Source: Muricea muricata
Taxonomy: Eukaryota > Cnidaria > Anthozoa > Malacalcyonacea > Plexauridae
NCBI GenBank assembly: GCA_963855995.1
Contig: OY979721.1
Span: forward strand, 5,001,195-5,065,194
Direction of reading: 5' to 3'
DNA: 64,000 nucleotides
Within the stretch, counting starts at the first letter, position 1, and every line of letters starts with the position of its first letter. Made by a program: the position numbers and the translations under genes. Under the pieces are notes generated by a model. It was not told where the DNA came from, ran no database searches, and worked only from the letters and a program-made list of their open reading frames with translations. Shown here one piece after another: positions 1 to 29,220 of the stretch.

Positions 1-120
1 ATACAAAACCACTCTCTGCTACCATGTAAAACTTTTAACCTTCGTCTTTGACTTTTTATTCAGAACTTTCTCACCTCAATAAAAACACGCCCTTTTATAC
101 TAATTAATGTGTGTCAGAAC

Positions 121-257
121 AGGGCTGGTCATGAAAGTTTTTCAGAGACCTTCGTTGGGCTATGAAATTTTGAAGTATTTATCAAGGTGGGCTACCAAAT
201 TTTTTGGGAGAACTCCGCCCCCCACCCCCTCCCAATAATTACTTTATGACCAGTCCT
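121..257. repeat. Small TIR element (CTGGTCAT-end MITE)
   Basis: The ends AGGGCTGGTCAT and ATGACCAGTCCT are inverted copies enclosing about 137 bp with a G/C-homopolymer-rich centre. The same ends, in longer form, bound the element at 46460-46677, so this is a dispersed non-autonomous family. No coding capacity. Confidence 0.5.
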
Positions 258-596
258 TTCTTTAGAGGAATTATTCTAGTGATTATCTAAATTTTTTCTA
301 GGTATGCCGCTGCTCATGAAATGCCAATGTCTTGAAAGTGCGAAGTCAACATTTTTGACACTACAACACTGTAGATTCTATCATACCTGTACAAAATATT
401 TGCTATAAATTCAATAAATTTGTTAGACAAATCATTACAGTTACTAATGTGACATTATTACGGTGCCCAGAAGGGACAGCACCTTAAATAAGGTAAGAAT
501 TCTGCAACAGAACGATTTTATGGCACAATGATTTTATAGTTATATGAAATTTACAAACAATCAATGTATCTCGCAAAAACCTGTATCGACGAGTAA
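258..596. other. No recognised feature
   Basis: AT-rich DNA with no convincing coding or repeat signal. Confidence 0.5.
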
Positions 597-750
597 AATG
601 CACACTGCATGCAAATAAAAACTTCGGACACTGGAAATAAAAACTTTAGCAAACTACAAATAGAAACATCGCACACTGCTAATAAAAACATTTTCTTACT
701 GCAAACATAAAATTCGCACACTGCAAATATAAAAAACTTTTGCACACCAT
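597..750. repeat. Degenerate minisatellite, ~33-bp unit
   Basis: About five imperfect copies of a unit built on gcacactgcaaataaaaact. The open frame on the minus strand here is a by-product of the periodicity (repeated VCxVxIC-like blocks), not a gene. Confidence 0.55.
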
Positions 751-787
751 TTGCTGGCTCATTGTTCTCATGAAAAATATCAAAAAT

Positions 788-806
788 AGGTACGCTAAAG
801 CGTACC
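788..806. repeat. Short hairpin GGTACGCT-aa-AGCGTACC
   Basis: Perfect 8-bp inverted repeat following a caaaaata context. A diverged relative (aggtacgcacaatgcgtac) follows a similar context at about 25858, suggesting a dispersed hairpin repeat. Confidence 0.45.
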
Positions 807-872
807 TGTGTCTACTGTAAGCAAAAAGAGATGAATATGGCGACATTCAGTTGTGTATGGCACTTGATTATT

Positions 873-915
873 GAGGGACACATATTTATATTCATGTTCT
901 GCACAATCAATTCAA
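873..915. repeat. Half copy of a hAT-like hairpin MITE
   Basis: Resembles one arm of the hairpin at 28637-28799 (gagggacacatatttatattc, then gttctgcacaat). The second arm is missing. Related arms also occur at 53500-53660. Confidence 0.45.
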
Positions 916-1690
916 AAAAGCGGTCAAGTCAGTCCTGAGCATGCTCTGTGAGGACCCTCAGAAGTAAACAAAACCATATTTCCAATTATTTTGAGCCGTT
1001 GTTGATCTGTTTGGATAAAAACTTATATCTATACTCATTTAAAAGTATTAGTGCATGAGCTGGAAAAATGCTAGATATTAACTCAATCTTTTATATTTTC
1101 TATAAATGTAAACAAAATCCACTGCCAGCCAGAGACTTGACCGCCTCTTTAACAAATTCGTACAATAACATGTGCCCTTCCCCTCCCCTCCAATTAACAA
1201 GTGTTATATGCCACTGAAGACATCAATAATCTTCCTACTGGTATGAAAGTTTATTTCAAATTATAAAACTGATAACAAATATCACGTGTATGCACTTTAA
1301 ATAACAATTTTAGTTTAAGTTTGGCAATGTTGTCAAAATTTAGCTATTTAAATTACCAGGAAAAGCCAAGTCATTTATGCATGTTGTACCCAATTGTTTA
1401 GATAGGGCAATGCCTATTATTCGAACATTTTGTTCCAGAATATTGTTGCTGTTATCAGCTGTCTCACCCAGCTGTGAAGTGAACATAGTTCTGATATCTT
1501 GAAACGTGATATCTTGAAAGGTAAAGTCTTTTCTGTTGACTAAGACCATCCACACCTAACAGTAGAATTGTTGTGTAAAGTCTTGGTACGCTACGTTGAT
1601 GATACCCTCGTACTAGCCAAACCTGAAAATATTTCATTGATCCTTGAAAGCTCAACTCCTTCCATCCACCAATTCAGTTTACATTTGAGG
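916..1690. other. No recognised feature
   Basis: Non-coding AT-rich sequence. Short open frames at 1340-1655 (minus) have no recognisable motif. Confidence 0.45.
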
Positions 1691-1700
1691 AATTGTGGAT

Positions 1701-2105
1701 CACAATGACGTCCACTTTCTGGACATTAAACTTGACCCTTAAGGAAATACCATCTATCGCAAGTCAACCCACACAGGACAATACAGTCATTACTCGAGTT
1801 TTACTCCATGGTCACGAAAGACAGCATGGATCCGCGCCCTCGTCCAACGTGCCGCCAAGATCTGCGGTACACACCAACTCCTGAACTTAGAAATCCTCAA
1901 CATCAAACGGTTCGCTTCCTGGAATGGTTTTCCTTGCTGGATATGTGACAAATTAATAGATATCTACACCTCCAGAATTCCCAAAGCTACACACAATGAA
2001 AAGGTAACCGAGCCCACCGTACCCATCATTTGGTCAAACTACCCTTCATCGGAAAGAAAGGCTGTTCCCCAGGGACAGCGGAGCAATTTTTGGATTGAGG
2101 GGGCC
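1701..2105 (+). pseudogene. Penelope-like element, decayed C-terminal reverse transcriptase region
   Basis: A + strand frame from 1701 reads HNDVHFLDIKLDP, then a stop, then NTIYRKSTHTGQYSHYSSF, then a conserved-looking stretch with KTAWIRALVQRAAKICG and LNIKRFASWNGFP. The FLDIK / YRKSTHTGQY / HYSSF block is typical of the region after the catalytic motif in Penelope-like and related GIY-YIG reverse transcriptases. The in-frame stop (TAA near 1733) shows it is dead. The catalytic RT core is absent upstream. Confidence 0.65.
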
Positions 2106-2690
2106 GAATGCTTAGCTTCCCAGGGGCGGGGAGGGGATGGGGCAACAATCGAGTCCCCATTCTTGCTTTGTTCTTTTTCAACTTTTTTCCATTTTTTAAA
2201 TTTTTTAAGTTTTTTCTTAAACTATTTTGCAGTTTGATTTGATTTGATTTTAATAATATTTTAACAGGGATGTCCTATTCAGCAAGAGCGCTGGTTTAAA
2301 AGGAGTCCTGTATCTACGATAATTGCAAATATTACTAAATCAAACACTAAGTTACCCAAATTGATACATAAGTTATTTTTGCGACGTGTTCATGTTTATT
2401 GTTGTTTATTTTTTCGTTCTTTGTTAGTAAATATTGGAAAAAATATATGTATGTTTTTTCGACGCCAATTCTTTTGCCTCCTTTTGCTGGATGTCAGAGT
2501 GCGTTTTCCCAAAATCACAGCCAAAATGTTAATGAGGTGCTCTTGACCTGAGCTGTAACGCTACTTATTGGAAAAAACGTCAAGTAGCACTGGTTGTAAT
2601 TAACCGCCATTCAATCAATCACAGGAAAATTATTGGGGGGGGGCAAGGCCCCCGGGGCCCCCCTCCTCCGCGGCCCCTGTTCCCTTGTAC
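2106..2690. other. Unassigned interval inside the PLE remnant
   Basis: Separates the RT tail from the GIY-YIG segment. Contains T-rich runs and a G/C homopolymer block near 2634-2680. Possibly an insertion or diverged linker. Confidence 0.35.
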
Positions 2691-2694
2691 GAAA

Positions 2695-3012
2695 CTGTAT
2701 CCGGAAGATTTTTCGTTGATCAAACAACCGGTGAAATTTGTGAACCATTGGGAAATTGCAGAATGCAACATCTACACTTTCCAAAAAGATCGCACACCAA
2801 AACCCTACACATCCTCTGTAGTGTATAAATTCGTCTGCCCGGGATGTAATGCTTCTTACATTGGAAAAACGGACAGGTGCCTTTACACCAGAATTAAGGA
2901 GCACGCGAAGTCAGATAAGTCTGAAATTTATAATCACGTGCACGAATGCGAACAATTTGAACATGTTCTTTCTTTATTAAATTTACCATGTAATTTGTTA
3001 TCAGATATATAA
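2695..3012 (+). pseudogene. Penelope-like element, C-terminal GIY-YIG endonuclease fragment
   Basis: The frame contains VVYKFVCPGCNASYIGKTD, then a YTRIKEHA helix and HVHECEQF. The spaced VYK...YIGKT...R..EH pattern and the Cys pair just before YIG are GIY-YIG nuclease hallmarks, the integrating endonuclease of many Penelope-like elements. It lies downstream of the RT remnant in the same orientation, so both parts probably come from one element about 2 kb long, 5'-truncated. No independent gene is implied. Confidence 0.65.
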
Positions 3013-3720
3013 AGTATCGTATTAGTATAGTTGATATAACATTCGTAATAAGATCGGATATTATCGGTCATTATCGCGATTCGCCGAGTAACATAATCTA
3101 TTCGAACAGCCGCTAAAGAGTAAAGTTGCACTGTAGAGTCATAAACTAAAGTATTATATTATTATTATTGTCGCCTTCTAATTGATTCTAATTGGGTAAG
3201 AACTGTGATGATAATCATTAATCATTTAAAACATTTCGCCAACGCATGAGCTGTCGAGTTTAGGTTCACAAACAATATTATTATATCTCGCCAAAACGCG
3301 TGCGATTTTTCATCACTTCTCGGACCGTACAAATTTCTATACTAATCGCCTTTTTAAAGGCGATTTAAAAATCAAAATGAGTCAAAATATCTTACACTAC
3401 CTAGTATAGTTGATCTAATTTTCAATAATTGTTACATCATCGATCGTTCAAGTGACTGGTCCTTATTGCTATTTAAAGAAGCCTTCCACATTCGTCGTTC
3501 TGACCACCGCTCAATCATGGCGCACGTGCATCAAAAGAACTACTATTTTCCGTTAGGTAATTTGAAACACGCAAGTAAACTTTGGAACTGGCACGCATAT
3601 TAATAGCGCAACTTTTGAATTAACAGTTATTCTACTGAAGATGACTTGTATTACATGTCGAAACGTTTGGAATAAAAATGTAGACAATTTACGGAGTATC
3701 AATGGTTTTGTGTTTTATTA
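3013..3720 (+). mobile_element. 3' region of the first Penelope-like element
   Basis: Noncoding sequence after the GIY-YIG stop, ending in a structured tail (3635-3664) followed by GTTTGGAATAAAAATGTAG, with an AATAAA-like signal. The 3' boundary is estimated. Confidence 0.45.
3635..3664 (+). ncRNA. PLE tail stem-loop, CTGAAGA-stem-GAAAC
   Basis: CTGAAGA is followed by a 7-bp hairpin (GACTTGT/ACATGTC, one mismatch, loop att) and GAAAC. The CTGANGA...GAAA halves resemble the hammerhead ribozyme core known from PLEs, but an extra U after CTGAAGA departs from the consensus. Related motifs are at 13333-13360, 15243-15268 and, in antisense, 15201-15226 and 5068-5101. Confidence 0.45.
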
Positions 3721-4083
3721 AAATTGCAGTCGAAAATTTTGGCCAGAGGATGTTTATTATGGATGTTTTAGATTCTCCTGAAAATAAATAAATGAATCAC
3801 GGTTGATACTCATTCTTTAACAACTTTATTTTCACCCTCAATATTGGAAACAGAAATATCCTCAAGCTAAAGCTTTATGCCTCTTTCCGCCATATCTTAT
3901 TTCACATAATTTAAACATTTTGATACACCGGACCCGCAAGCCTTGTTTTCATGCAGGTAATCGCTTACGTCGGAAGTATGTATGTAGGGTCCACTATATC
4001 TATGTGAAGGCCCTACACTGTGGTGATGCTCAGTGCACCTGCTTGACTGAAAAAAAGTATAGCATCTATGTATGTATGGGAGC

Positions 4084-4659
4084 CAGTGTTGTCAGATGAA
4101 TCTCAAAATATTCATGTATGCTTACGCCAAAAGTTCACAAAAAGTTCATGTCCCTATGTTTTAAGATCGGAACTCATCGGGATTTATCGGAGATCGTCTG
4201 AATTAAGTGCGAAATAGATTCCTGAAAGAATTCTTTTTTAAAATTGTATTTAAAAAACAGGAGTGTCATTAGACTATATTTTTCTGCGAGCAAATCCATT
4301 ATCATCGCTAGTATTGCTTTCCGACCAAGCCGACATTTTGATTTTTTAAAAACACAGCGAAGAGCACAAAAAAGGCGGGAAATTTAATTTAACATAAATT
4401 ATACAAATTGTGTTCTATACTTCTATTATGGCACCTATTGTTTCTTACGGCCACTGCAAGTCTGCAAGACATATTTCTAAACATATTACGGGTTTTTTAG
4501 TTGAATCATTGAACATTTTCATCTTGAAAATATCAAAGTTCATGGAATTGTTCATGATATTTTAAAAAGTTCACAAATTTTCAATGTTCCAAAAAAGTTC
4601 ATGTAGATGGTAAAAAGTTCACAAATCTGTGAACTTCGTTCACGATCATCAGTCATCTG
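4084..4659. mobile_element. hAT-like non-autonomous element with 8-bp TSD
   Basis: Begins CAGTGTTGTCAGATGA and ends CATCAGTCATCTG, flanked by a perfect 8-bp direct repeat ATGGGAGC (4076-4083 and 4660-4667). CAG...CTG ends with an 8-bp duplication are hAT features. The inside repeats AAAAGTTCA(C/T) several times on both strands, like hAT subterminal transposase-binding repeats. Noncoding. It ends 142 bp before the host gene start codon, so it lies in its promoter or 5' region. Confidence 0.7.
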
Positions 4660-4801
4660 ATGGGAGCCGCTCCGCTAGTACTTGTATAGCTCAGTGACAT
4701 GAGCACAAATAAGCGCCTGCTGTATATACTAGTAAGCGGTGTTCCTTCATTGAGAAAAATAGAAAATTTTTAAAAGAATTCTGTGGAGAAATTTCAATCG
4801 A

Positions 4802-23278
<18,477 letters not shown>

Positions 23279-23640
23279 CGGCACTTGATAACGTAGGTTG
23301 GAGTGTATCATGAATGTGTCTGTAGTAGTAGGGTAGCAATTTTACTTGCAATTTTCTCCTTTTTGAGGGTATTAAGGAGTGGATTGCTTAACCGTGTTAT
23401 TATGAAATATCACAACCAGAAATATTTGTAACTCATTGACTTATTATAATAATAATTTTAGCTGGCATTGCGACTTATTTGGCGGGCTAAAATGAACAAA
23501 TTAGCAGACTAATTTTGAATTTTAATTTGTTTACAACCACTGGCAATTTTATGGCAAACTTTAAAAAGTAATTTTTTGTAGATTTAAAGACAAAATGACG
23601 GCAAAAAGAGCAAATGCATAATTTTTCTATAATTTTATTA

Positions 23641-23646
23641 AATAAA
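23641..23646 (+). promoter_or_regulatory. Candidate polyadenylation signal AATAAA of the RWD-RING gene
   Basis: AATAAA lies 363 bp after the stop codon, the first well-placed copy downstream. Confidence 0.45.
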
Positions 23647-23770
23647 TCCATTCTTAAGTGGATATGCCTATGAACAAACAACAAGAACTTGTTTCCGCAG
23701 ACACTATAAACGGTGACGAAGTTAAATGTAAATTTGTCGATTATCGCTTGTTTTTAACACAAAAAATATC

Positions 23771-23934
23771 TATCGCTTTATAAATCGCAAGAACATTTTG
23801 TCATTCTTTTTCTTGTCTTTATTGAAAAATATTTAGACTTTTCCCCCGCATATAAACTGAGTTTGTAGTAAAAGAACGAAATTTTGTCGTCTAGATTTAT
23901 CAGGTTAACCTATGGAATACCTAACTGTAACTTT
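23771..23934 (+). repeat. Direct repeat, copy 1
   Basis: About 160 bp from ataaatcgcaagaa through gatttatcaggttaacctat, repeated in the same orientation at 25619-25774 with few differences. Could be old LTR-like ends or a segmental duplication. Confidence 0.6.
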
Positions 23935-24234
23935 CATTTGGTAGAAATTGAACGCCAAACGAAATGCTACTAGGTAGACAGGTGCGTGGATAAAACGAAC
24001 TCGACAGAAGAATTTCTGACAACAGTGTTCTAACAGTTTAATAGAATCAACAATATATAGACTTGACGGTAGCTTCAATAAAGTTGAGATAAATTAACAG
24101 TTCGGTTGAATTAGCTGAATATCCATGAACCGTTCAAATCACTGGAATTGTTCAATCGTTAAATCGTACAATCGTCAATCGGTTCAAACTAAAATTTAAC
24201 AATGAAATAGAACTAACTATAGTATAGTTATCAG

Positions 24235-24545
24235 TTATAGACCCGAAGTGAGGGTGATTCGGCAAAATATTAACCCGAAGTGATGATATTTCCCGAGCAG
24301 GGCTGTCACAATCTAAGGAAATTTCCTCAGATTTATGCTGTTTCTGTGGGGGAGGTATTAGTCATAATGAGGATGCATTATTTTCAAAAGTTTATTGTTG
24401 CCTCATTCTTAACTACCCTACCCCTATAGAAATATGGATATGGAAATTAATTGTGAGAGCACTGTTCCCGAGGGCTTTAGCCCGAGGGAAATATCATCAC
24501 TGAGTGTTAATATTTTGCCGAATCACCCAAGCGGAGGGTCTATAA
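24235..24545. mobile_element. TIR MITE (TTATAGACCC ends)
   Basis: Arms from TTATAGACCCGAAGTGAGGG and the inverse ending GGGTCTATAA share gattcggcaaaatattaa and gatgatatttcccgag. The open frame at 24434-24685 runs out of the right arm and is not a gene. A related hairpin is at 59621-59720. Confidence 0.65.
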
Positions 24546-25618
24546 ATGATATATTATACCGAAAATATATAACTGTTCAAGTCCCGGACAACTTGTCAAC
24601 ATACCTTCGAGAATACGAGATTTCGTTTTTTACTCAAATAAACAATTTTCCCAAAGTTCTTTGCCAAATGGCATCAAGTAAATAGTGCTGAATAATTTTT
24701 CTGTCTTTTGAACATCTTGTTTTGTAAAATTTCCTGTGAAACCACTTAAAAAACACCGTAGAATATCTATACACTCTTGTGCGCTCCCGCCATTTTTCAC
24801 TGTTTTTAATCGGCGCGTGTAGCTCTCGCGGGATGTCGCGTGAGATTATTCAAAAGTCGAATCTCCCGGGATATTCGGCCGAATCTCCCGGGAGATTTGG
24901 CCGAATACCATGCCTTGGGGAAAAAACCTAGGGTCAGAATTTCCTATGGGATGGTATTTGCAGAAAATACTATGGGCACGTGCTACTAATAGAACATTTT
25001 GATTGGATGAGGTATAATATTATTAAAGATATCATGATAACAAGGCTATTAATATGTGACAATAAACAGCAATTAACACGTACTAGATTATAACGCTTAT
25101 TTAATTACTGTAGTAGAAACATGCAATATCGTAACTGATTTTAAGAAATTACGCTGATTTGAAAGACAATATACAATTTCATTGCGATTTTAGCGCTTAA
25201 ACCTAACTTTACTTAACTGAAGTCGCTTTCGCGAGTACAACTGGAGACTATGCTTGAATATAGAAATTAATGCGTTAAACATGAAACTTCGCACGTAAAT
25301 ATTGGTGGCCTTTTAGCCGAAAAGTATGATTGAAACAAACAACTCTCAATGCTTAAACACAAACTATGGTAAGAGAAAAATATGTACTTACTTTGTTTTG
25401 CGCACGCACCAATTCGTAGCCTTTTATCTTAACTTTATCCAAATGGTGTGTATAGTTTAAATGTAGATAGAATTAGAATCCTGGCTGATACGCCGATTGA
25501 TCCATAGAAAGACAGACGGAGCGGTTGCTTACTCACAAGCGTCTACACAAAAACTGACTTAAATTGACGAATTGGCCGCTTATACACACAATAAAAACAC
25601 CGGAATAAATTCAGAAAC
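24546..25618. other. No gene recognised; local CCCGGG palindromes
   Basis: 24850-24905 repeats cgaatctcccggga and tcggccgaat in palindromic order. The rest is AT-rich and unassigned. Confidence 0.4.
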
Positions 25619-25774
25619 CTATTGCTTTTATAAATCGCAAGAATCTTTCGTCATTCTTTTTCTTGTCTTTATTAAAAAATATTTAGACTTTCCCCCCGTA
25701 TATAAACTGAGTTTGTTGTAAAAGAACTAAATTTTGTTGTCTAGATTTATCAGGTTAACCTATCGAATACCTAA
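25619..25774 (+). repeat. Direct repeat, copy 2
   Basis: Second copy of the 23771-23934 sequence. No primer-binding site or gag-pol frame was seen between them. Confidence 0.6.
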
Positions 25775-25894
25775 TTTCGTATTATTGCCTTTTCACGGCA
25801 TATAGTTGGGAAGAAATATTGTAGTGACAAGCACTACCGTCCGCCATCTTGAAAAATAGGTACGCACAATGCGTACGTGCTTCTACCTTGCGTT

Positions 25895-26039
25895 CAGGGT
25901 TGCCAGATTTCTTGAATAATTAAGCCAAACCATCATTAGTGCTGTCACAAAAACAAAGAAAACAAAAGGCAAATACAATGAAAAACAAAGAGCATTGTTA
26001 AAAGTTTGGCTAATTTATGCATGCAATCTGGCAACCCTG
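25895..26039. mobile_element. hAT-like MITE (CAGGGTTGCCAG) with TSD
   Basis: 145 bp with TIR CAGGGTTGCCAGATT and inverse AATCTGGCAACCCTG, further paired at agccaaac/gtttggct. Flanks CTTGCGTT (25887-25894) and GTTGCGTT (26040-26047) are an 8-bp duplication with one mismatch. Confidence 0.75.
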
Positions 26040-26159
26040 GTTGCGTTATGGTGTACTGGTAAGATACAAGAATACGAGTATTGAGTTGGGTAGTAGGACG
26101 ATATTCCTTTGGCTTTAAGAGTATGGATGAGAGGTGTGAACCGCCAACAGGAGAAAGAA

Positions 26160-26500
26160 TTAAAGATTCGCAATAGTTACGATGTAGGTTGGAGTAAATT
26201 TAATATATTTGCTCCTCGTGTTGGTCTTAAAACAAGTTGTTTAATTTGTATGAAGAGCACAAACTGTCAGGTATAAATTGATTAAAGTCACCCAAGGTAA
26301 TAATACCAGAATTTGGGTATTTTGTCAAGGCAATATTCGAGGGATTGGGATAGTTGGTTTCGCAAAGTGTTGTTATTATTTAAAGACGGGTGGTATACTG
26401 TCACTATGATAATCGAGTTGATATTCCTTGGTAGTCTATGTGGCTTGAATTTTAATACAAGACCTCTCACTCTGTTGTTATGTTGTTTATGCTTCAGCCA
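26160..26500 (-). pseudogene. LINE endonuclease fragment
   Basis: Minus strand: LKFKPHRLPRNINSIIIVTV, then YHPSLNNN and YYLGDFNQFIPDSL, the central APE-type endonuclease region of LINEs (R-G-hydrophobic-YHP, LGDFN). Isolated and 5'/3' truncated. Confidence 0.6.
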
Positions 26501-26780
26501 CGCCCATTTTCTTTAGTTTTCAAGAAGTTTTGGCTAGCTTTTGTCAATTTTTGTTTATTGCTCGATAAACGCGTGTGATCAACATAATGATTACTTCATT
26601 CGCTTGGCCTAGCTAGCTCGACGATTCATGGTGTGCATGCATATTTGAAATTACTGTCATTCTTCGCATTCTTCATTCAATTTTAGAATTAGAAATTCAT
26701 TGTTTTCACAGTCAATGAACGTGAAAGTATTTGCATCGCAGGAGAGTTTGTCGGCTACGATACTGCTAATTTGTCTACAA

Positions 26781-26925
26781 GGTGTCCAAAAAATCAAAAC
26801 TATTAAAATAATCTATTGTTGAAATTTCAATGCGCCAGCCCTTGTTGAAAAATTAAAATGTGGCTGTGAAGTACTTTTTTGCTCCAGGGAATTTAAAATG
26901 CATTTTTGTGTGCTCGTGTGCATGT
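26781..26925. repeat. One-ended copy of the 46072-46782 MITE family
   Basis: acaaggtgtccaaaaaatca, then aactatt and a stretch like ...gttgaaaaattaaaatgt..., collinear with 46072-46200. Confidence 0.5.
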
Positions 26926-27009
26926 TATGTATATTTTGAGTACATTTTTGTTGTGTTGCTTGCGTCTTGATATTTCATGGTTATTTTTATCTTCCTCTGG
27001 CACCACATT

Positions 27010-27580
27010 TCGATTCGTAAAGATCATCATCATCAACACTTTATTTAAAACACGGAAAAATCATCAGTATTTACAAAGTTACAAAAAAAAAGTTAAAAAT
27101 ATATATATAAGATAATCATAGATAAATAAGTAAATAGGTGTAATGGATACTGTTTTACATGATTGCCGTGTATCAGTCAGAGTTGTATAGAAATTTGTTT
27201 AGTGGGACCTTAAATGATTTAAGAGAAGGAGTCAATCTAATTTGTTCTGGTAGGCTGTTCCAAAGACAAGCACACTGTAAGAACGTTTTAAATAATCCGC
27301 TCGAGGTTTTGGAACACACACTTTGTTTAAAGAATTTCTCAGATTATATTCGCTATATCTTGGTGGAAAAAAATGTTGTAAATATTGAGGAGCACAGCCA
27401 TTGTACACCTTATACATAAGAATAGCTTTATACTTTACACGAGTTTTTTCCAAAACATTCCACCCCAACTCGGGGAGTAGGGATGCAGATGAAACCTCGT
27501 ACGAGGACCTATAGTCAATACCCTAGCAGCTCGATTTTGTAGCTTTTGTAGTTTCTCACTCAGTTTACAAAGAAACGAGC
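27010..27580 (-). pseudogene. LINE reverse transcriptase C-terminal fragment
   Basis: Minus strand: LSEKLQKLQNRAARVLT, then after a frame change GWNVLEKTRVKYKAILMYKV, NGCAPQYLQHFF and SLNKVCVPKPRADYLKRS, the conserved C-terminus of CR1/L2-like LINE proteins. The 3' region to about 27010 is A/T-rich. Confidence 0.65.
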
Positions 27581-27668
27581 TTTGAGTTAAAATTTAAGAC
27601 GGGTTTTGAATTTTCAGCCTCGCCACCAAACGTTTAGAATCTAGTCTTCCTCGAAAAACCAAAACCGA

Positions 27669-27990
27669 TTAAGAACAAAAGAAAATGGGCGTGCCTCTTA
27701 TATAATATAGGTTGCATCGATTAATCGCTTTAGTTTGAGTTGCAGGATATCCAAAACAGTTATTTCTTCGAGAATGTATAGTTGGAATGTTTTTCCCACA
27801 AGAACGTTTTGTATGTAACCCACCATGGAGTCCTCTGTATAGTCGAATCAAACCCAGAAATTTAAGTTGATCCCAAATATTTGTCGGCAAAGACATATTC
27901 AGTGAGCCATGTTGGCACTTTGGCACGACATTTCGTAAATGAAATAATGTATTTCTTGAGTAATTCAGCACATTCCAGATTCCACAACAG
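27669..27990 (-). pseudogene. LINE N-terminal region fragment
   Basis: Minus-strand open frame with SLNMSLPTNIWDQLKFLGLI and GLHGGLHTKRSCGKNIP, resembling the Arg/Gly-rich N-terminal segment before the endonuclease in these LINEs. Separated from the RT fragment by a large internal deletion, or a different insertion. Confidence 0.45.
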
Positions 27991-28169
27991 GTACAATGAT
28001 TTCCCTAGATATTATGTATAAAACGTATCTTGCAAAGTAGAAGCGTACAAATAGACACAAGACAGATATACCACCTGCAATAATTATAAAGTTCTAGAAT
28101 ATTCTTACGCGGTTACCCTGTTTCTTGTTACGCGTCTCGCATTACGCTGTTCACCAACACGTGCTTTAT

Positions 28170-29121
28170 GCAGGATGCATAAAAAAAGTAGACAAATCTG
28201 AAATTGCTCTCTGTTTCGCGAAGCGCCTCAATGTACAATGTTTTGTATAAACATAGATTGTTTTAGTACTTATAATCTAAAGTAAACCGAAAAAATGAGA
28301 AATTTAAAACTTCAATAACCGGGGAGTTCTGGCTTTTATGGCAATATAATTATGCCCTGCGCGCAAGTTAAAAGCTTAAAAGTAATTTTGACTTGGTAGA
28401 TGGAAAATTTGTTGGGTGTTGTATAGCTGTACAAAATTTCAGAAAATTTTCTCGAGGCTAAGCCACTCAAAACGTCGCGCGAAATCCCATATTTTTAGCA
28501 AAATTAGCTTTGCATGTTTAATTCATGCCTTTACTTAATTTGCATACAACTCCCAAGGGACATTTAATTAAAATTGGAACATTTTTTCAGAAAAACGATT
28601 CTTATTGAGAAAAATGAACGCTCGCATGACGTTTTGCAGTGGCGGCGCCAGCGCGATAAGTGAGGGGGACATATTCATATATTCGTGTTCTGCACAATTA
28701 ATTTCTTTTGAAATCGAATCGACTTCAAAAGAAATTAATTGTGCAGAACACGAATATATGAATATGTCCCCCTCACTTATCGCGCTGGCGACGCTACTGA
28801 CGTTTTGAATGGCTTAAACTCAATCAAATTTCTTGAAATTTTGAACAGCAATAAAACACCTAACATATTTTGTACCTACCAACCATGCTACCAACTCAAA
28901 ATTACTTTTAAGCACTTAAATTTCGCGCGCAAGCCATTATTAATGTGTTTAAAGGTACGCACACCCCTGGGTTTGAAACATTTAAATTTCAGAATATTTT
29001 CATTTATTCTACACCGTAAGTACCCGAGCAATGTATATTAATAAAAAACTTCATACTTCAAGCCGCTTCGCGAGGTTGAGAGCCGTTTCAAAATTGTCTA
29101 CTTTTTTTATACACCCTGTAT
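28170..29121. mobile_element. Mariner-end foldback with a nested hAT MITE
   Basis: Left arm 28170-28500 and right arm 28800-29121 are diverged inverted copies, e.g. GCATAAAAAAAGTAGACAA and its inverse before ACACCCTGTAT, plus cgcgaagc/gcttcgcg. The centre is occupied by the hAT-like hairpin at 28637-28799. Confidence 0.6.
28637..28799. mobile_element. hAT-like hairpin MITE with perfect 8-bp TSD
   Basis: 163 bp with arms starting CAGTGGCG(G/T)CGCCAGCGC that pair over about 75 bp. It is flanked by a perfect ACGTTTTG duplication (28629-28636, 28800-28807). Relatives at 873-915 and 53500-53660 share the inner catattcatatattcgtgttc arm. Confidence 0.85.
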
Positions 29122-29149
29122 ATAACCATGCAAAATTTTATCAGAATAA

Positions 29150-29220
29150 TTTTTCGAGTGTTGACCACTGAGCTATAATATTACTATAATTATTGTAATA
29201 TTATTGTAGCTTAGTGGTGT
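29150..29220. repeat. Short inverted repeat
   Basis: ccactgagctataatattac pairs with gtaatatta...tagcttagtgg around an AT loop. Confidence 0.45.

Noticed and set aside
3635..3664. Calling a true hammerhead ribozyme
   Set aside because: Core halves match, but an extra U sits beside the stem and no stem III cleavage site was identified, so only a structured tail is claimed.
24434..24685. Independent 83-aa gene
   Set aside because: Its first third is the right arm of a MITE; the remainder has no recognisable domain.
23771..25774. LTR retrotransposon
   Set aside because: The direct repeats lack clear TG...CA ends, primer-binding site, polypurine tract and any pol frame.
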